From positions 1 through 8,879 of the forward strand of contig DALTWN010000032.1 of assembly GCA_029987045.1 (NCBI GenBank): a DNA stretch of 8,879 bases. Reading direction: 5' to 3'. Source of the DNA: Methanocorpusculum sp. (GTDB lineage Archaea > Halobacteriota > Methanomicrobia > Methanomicrobiales > Methanocorpusculaceae). Below the pieces are notes generated by a model. The model was not told where the DNA came from and did no database searches. It worked only from the letters and a program-made list of their open reading frames with translations. Each line of letters opens with the position of its first letter. Position 1 is the first letter of the stretch. Positions 7,132 to 8,879 of this stretch are shown here, piece by piece. Position numbers and translations under genes: made by a program.

Positions 7132-8342
7132 GTTCACTTGTCTTCTCGCTTGCCGTCCGCAACCTGAAACTCAACAAGTTCAGAACAGCACTCTCGATGA
7201 TCGGTATCGTCATCGGTGTCTTCACCATCTGTGCACTCGGCATGGTGGGGGCAGGACTGCAGGAAAACATCAACGACACGATATCCGCGAATGCGAACAG
7301 TCTGCAGATATCATCCATCGAAGAGAAATTCATCGATGGCAACCAGGTGACGGGCCTTTCCGAAAAGGACGTCAAGGATATTGAAAACGCTGTTGCTTCG
7401 GTATCGACCGACTACACCATAGCGACCGCGAACATGGGATATAAACGTGTCACGGCGAACGGGGATTCCGCATACGCCATCGTCATCGGTATGAGCGAGG
7501 ATGGTATGGAAGCATCGATGGAGGGACACCTGGAAGAAGGCAGCATCCCGACCAGTTCCGGAGGAGTCCTCATCCTCAGCGAATACGCGGAAAAACACGG
7601 CCTTCACGTCAACAGCAGAATCTCGACGACGAATACCAAAGGCGAGAAAGTCACCCTGCGTGTGACCGGTATCATCGAATCCACGCAGATGACCAAGATG
7701 ATGTCGATGTCGCGGGATCTGTGCATGCTGTTCGGTACGCTCGATCTCTACCGCAACCTTCTCGGAAACAACTACGGTCTCTACTCCTACTGTATGGTCA
7801 TCGTCGATGATCCGTACATCCTGACGCCGATGGAAGATGCCGTCGAACGCAAGATGAACGGCAAGCCGTACAAGGATGAAGACGACAAGGTTACCATCAC
7901 CAACAGTTACGAGACGGTCGAATCCTTGAATGAAGTCCTCGACATGATCGGTGTCTTCAGAACTGCACTCAGTTCGATCTCCCTGATCGTCGCGGCAGTC
8001 GCAATCGTCAATGTCATGCTGATGTCCGTCAAGGAACGTACCCGTGAAATCGGTATCCTCAGAAGTATCGGTACCAAGAAACGGCAGGTCCTGCAGATGT
8101 TCATCTACGAAGCCGGCATGATCGGACTCATCGGTGCGGGAATCGGTGTCATCCTCTCGGTCATATCGGTACCGTTCGTGCTGAACCTGATGGGATGTCT
8201 GGAAGTCATGGCGAGCCTGTCGGTCCTGATCTACATCCCGATGGGTATCATCATCGGTGTCCTGGTCTGTGTCGGTGCAGGTCTGTATCCGGCATTCCAT
8301 GCGGCAAACCTCAACCCGGTCGAAGCAATGGCAACCGACTAA
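7128..8342 (+). CDS. ABC transporter permease, MacB/FtsX family
   Basis: This 404-residue membrane subunit has the MacB layout. TM1 (about 20-42) follows SLAVRNLKLNKFRTALSM, the typical lead-in. A large extracytoplasmic core (about 43-277) follows, then three more membrane segments near 278-300, 326-352 and 362-388. The cytoplasmic loop VKERTREIGILRSIGTKK (301-318) is the FtsX-family coupling region that contacts the ATPase. The C-terminus GLYPAFHAANLNPVEAM (385-401) is the usual closing motif. MacB-type systems use ATP hydrolysis for long-range mechanical movements that push substrates or signal outside the membrane. Its ATG overlaps the ATPase stop, and GGTGA at 7114-7118 is a plausible ribosome binding site. 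Substrate candidates (peptides, lipoproteins, toxic compounds) cannot be told from sequence. Confidence 0.95.
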   Translation: MSSLVFSLAVRNLKLNKFRTALSMIGIVIGVFTICALGMVGAGLQENINDTISANANSLQISSIEEKFIDGNQVTGLSEKDVKDIENAVASVSTDYTIATANMGYKRVTANGDSAYAIVIGMSEDGMEASMEGHLEEGSIPTSSGGVLILSEYAEKHGLHVNSRISTTNTKGEKVTLRVTGIIESTQMTKMMSMSRDLCMLFGTLDLYRNLLGNNYGLYSYCMVIVDDPYILTPMEDAVERKMNGKPYKDEDDKVTITNSYETVESLNEVLDMIGVFRTALSSISLIVAAVAIVNVMLMSVKERTREIGILRSIGTKKRQVLQMFIYEAGMIGLIGAGIGVILSVISVPFVLNLMGCLEVMASLSVLIYIPMGIIIGVLVCVGAGLYPAFHAANLNPVEAMATD

Positions 8343-8343
8343 A

Positions 8344-8380
8344 AATCAGTCAGACGACTGATTCCCCTCTTTTCTTTTTC
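8344..8380 (+). terminator. terminator of the ABC operon
   Basis: AATCAGTC (8344-8351), loop AGAC, and GACTGATT (8356-8363) form a perfect 8-bp stem starting 2 nt after the permease stop. A pyrimidine tract rich in T (8364-8380) follows. Confidence 0.8.
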
Positions 8381-8410
8381 TACAGATACTTTTCCTGTAC
8401 TGCATACCGG

Positions 8411-8450
8411 CATCTGTCAACGCCATGTACTCGTCCAGAAAACCAGTACA
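8411..8450 (+). repeat. imperfect direct repeat, copy 1
   Basis: This 40-base unit matches copy 2 (8482-8521) at 35 of 40 positions, with no gaps by eye. It contains TGTAC (8426-8430) and GTACA (8446-8450), inverted half-sites whose starts are 20 bp apart, followed by a run of T. The core is TCGTCCAGAAAACCAGTACA. Confidence 0.75.
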
Positions 8451-8481
8451 TTTTTTTCAAAATTCTATACAGGTCAGTCGA

Positions 8482-8521
8482 CATCTGTTAACGCAGTGTA
8501 CACGTCCGGAAAACCAGTACA
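8482..8521 (+). repeat. imperfect direct repeat, copy 2
   Basis: This is the second copy, 71 bp downstream of the first. It keeps the TGTAC and GTACA half-sites (8497-8501 and 8517-8521) and adds a perfect 8-bp palindrome GTGTACAC at 8496-8503. The substitutions fall outside the half-sites, which suggests that the half-sites matter. Confidence 0.75.
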
Positions 8522-8571
8522 ATTTTGGGTCTTCGACGAACCGTGTGAAGATTCAATATTTCAAAGTACAA

Positions 8572-8625
8572 ATGATAGTAATGCTTGGAGTAATGACCCA
8601 GAGCAACAAAAATGGAGGTGTTTAA
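8572..8625 (+). CDS. possible 17-codon leader peptide upstream of the small membrane protein
   Basis: ATG 8572 opens MIVMLGVMTQSNKNGGV, whose TAA (8623-8625) overlaps the next ATG by one base (TAATG). An internal ATG at 8593 lies just after GGAG (8587-8590). Such an overlap would let ribosomes re-initiate on the 28-codon gene. No family is recognisable, and the frame is also open upstream to 8425. It may simply be chance. Confidence 0.25.
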   Translation: MIVMLGVMTQSNKNGGV

Positions 8626-8711
8626 TGTCCATTGCACTGCTATTCACGATGATCGTGATACTTATATCCGCAGAAATACGGATGTGGGTAAAGCTGATCA
8701 GAAAGAGATAG
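8625..8711 (+). CDS. putative 28-residue single-pass membrane peptide
   Basis: The ATG at 8625 is preceded, after 4 nt, by GGAGGTG (8614-8620), the best Shine-Dalgarno in the window. The product begins MSIALLFTMIVILIS, a hydrophobic segment long enough to span a membrane, and ends MWVKLIRKR, a basic tail that would stay in the cytoplasm by the positive-inside rule. A strong hairpin overlaps the stop codon. I recognise no family. An alternative is a 71-residue product from GTG 8496 in the same frame; a TATA-like TTCTATAC at 8463-8470 would make that start leaderless, but it has no Shine-Dalgarno. Small membrane peptides of this form are often regulators of membrane complexes or toxins; either role here is speculation. 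Confidence 0.5.
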   Translation: MSIALLFTMIVILISAEIRMWVKLIRKR

Positions 8712-8733
8712 GGGGTCAAACCCCTTCTCTTTC
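8701..8733 (+). terminator. strong hairpin ending the small membrane-peptide gene
   Basis: GAAAGAGA-t-AGGGG (8701-8714) pairs with CCCCTTCTCTTTC (8721-8733): 13 bp with one bulged T and a 6-nt loop. The TAG stop (8709-8711) is inside the stem. There is no T-run after the stem, although its 3' arm is pyrimidine-rich, so it could instead be a processing or stability element. Confidence 0.6.
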
Positions 8734-8751
8734 ATAGTATTCGGGGAATGA

Positions 8752-8758
8752 TTATATA
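8752..8758 (+). promoter_or_regulatory. TATA box upstream of the right-edge transcript
   Basis: TTATATA predicts a transcription start near 8780-8783, about 25 nt before the candidate ATG at 8807. Confidence 0.5.
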
Positions 8759-8806
8759 CTCGAAGATCATAACATTACCATGTAACAGTGCAATGGGCGA
8801 GCGGTG

Positions 8807-8879
8807 ATGGAGTCATTACCCATCGTTAAACCGACTCACCTCCGTTACACTTTTCTGATATCATTCACTACATCTGATA
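8807..8879 (+). CDS. possible 5' end of a gene running off the window
   Basis: ATG 8807 (or GTG 8804) opens MESLPIVKPTHLRYTFLISF and stays open to the last base, 24 codons. A TATA box lies about 50 nt upstream. There is no good Shine-Dalgarno beyond GGTG next to the ATG. This is too short to assign a family, and the same bases can also fold as RNA, so a non-coding transcript is an alternative. Confidence 0.35.
   Translation, partial: MESLPIVKPTHLRYTFLISFTTSD

Noticed and set aside
7311..8300. 329-codon minus-strand frame opposite the permease
   Set aside because: It is antisense to an unambiguous MacB/FtsX permease. Its product is a low-complexity Asp/His/Arg-rich string, the mirror of Ile/Val/Ser codons.
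8411..8521. Two-repeat CRISPR-like array
   Set aside because: There are only two copies, they differ at 5 of 40 positions, they flank a 31-base spacer-like gap with no leader, and no cas gene is nearby.
8701..8733. Reading the strong hairpin as a mobile-element end
   Set aside because: There is no second copy, transposase or target duplication in the window. The overlap with a stop codon fits a transcript end better.
8781..8849. tRNA or C/D box RNA at the right edge
   Set aside because: No TPsiC-like GGTTCRANNCC element or anticodon arm fits. A C-box-like GTGATGG and a distant CTGA exist, but no D' or C' boxes lie between them.

Overview
The window looks like a piece of a methanogenic archaeal chromosome, probably Methanomicrobiales and possibly Methanocorpusculum-like. 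That placement is an inference from gene content and signals, not from a search. The support is: archaeal TATA boxes about 25-30 nt ahead of several genes, some of which seem leaderless or short-leadered; strong GGAGGTG-type Shine-Dalgarno sites ahead of others; an archaeal-looking RNase P RNA; a membrane-anchored CARDB/S-layer-type surface protein; and a complete bacterial-type UvrA, which mesophilic methanogens are known to carry. Coding base composition is moderate and fairly even from 437 to 8342. The stretch after 8342 is clearly more AT-rich.

Layout, left to right. The minus strand from the left edge to about 286 holds the RNase P RNA, cut just before its last helix strand. A small secreted lipoprotein gene (437-850, +) follows, ending in a hairpin/T-tract terminator. 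It converges on a GT4 glycosyltransferase (904-1881, -) that resembles glycolipid synthases. The glycosyltransferase is divergent from a UPF0173-type metallo-beta-lactamase-fold hydrolase (1991-2647, +), and the shared promoter region has repeated TTTCCC sites. The hydrolase converges, with only 8 bases between stop codons, on uvrA (2656-5469, -), the damage-recognition ATPase of nucleotide excision repair.

Divergent from uvrA is a compact three-gene operon: a secreted, C-terminally anchored surface protein (5592-6440), a MacB/LolD-type ABC ATPase (6454-7131) and a MacB/FtsX-type permease (7128-8342). It is preceded by an 11-bp inverted repeat touching a strong TATA box, and it ends in a clear hairpin plus T-tract terminator. 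The ATPase and permease should form one membrane complex. The surface protein may be its extracytoplasmic partner in place of a MacA-type adaptor.

The right end (8343-8879) has no recognisable large gene. It holds a pair of 40-base imperfect direct repeats 71 bp apart, a 28-codon membrane-peptide ORF with a near-perfect Shine-Dalgarno, a strong hairpin overlapping that ORF's stop, and a TATA box leading into a possible gene start or structured RNA that runs off the window. This is the least explained part and the best place for a second look. I see no mobile element, CRISPR array or tRNA.
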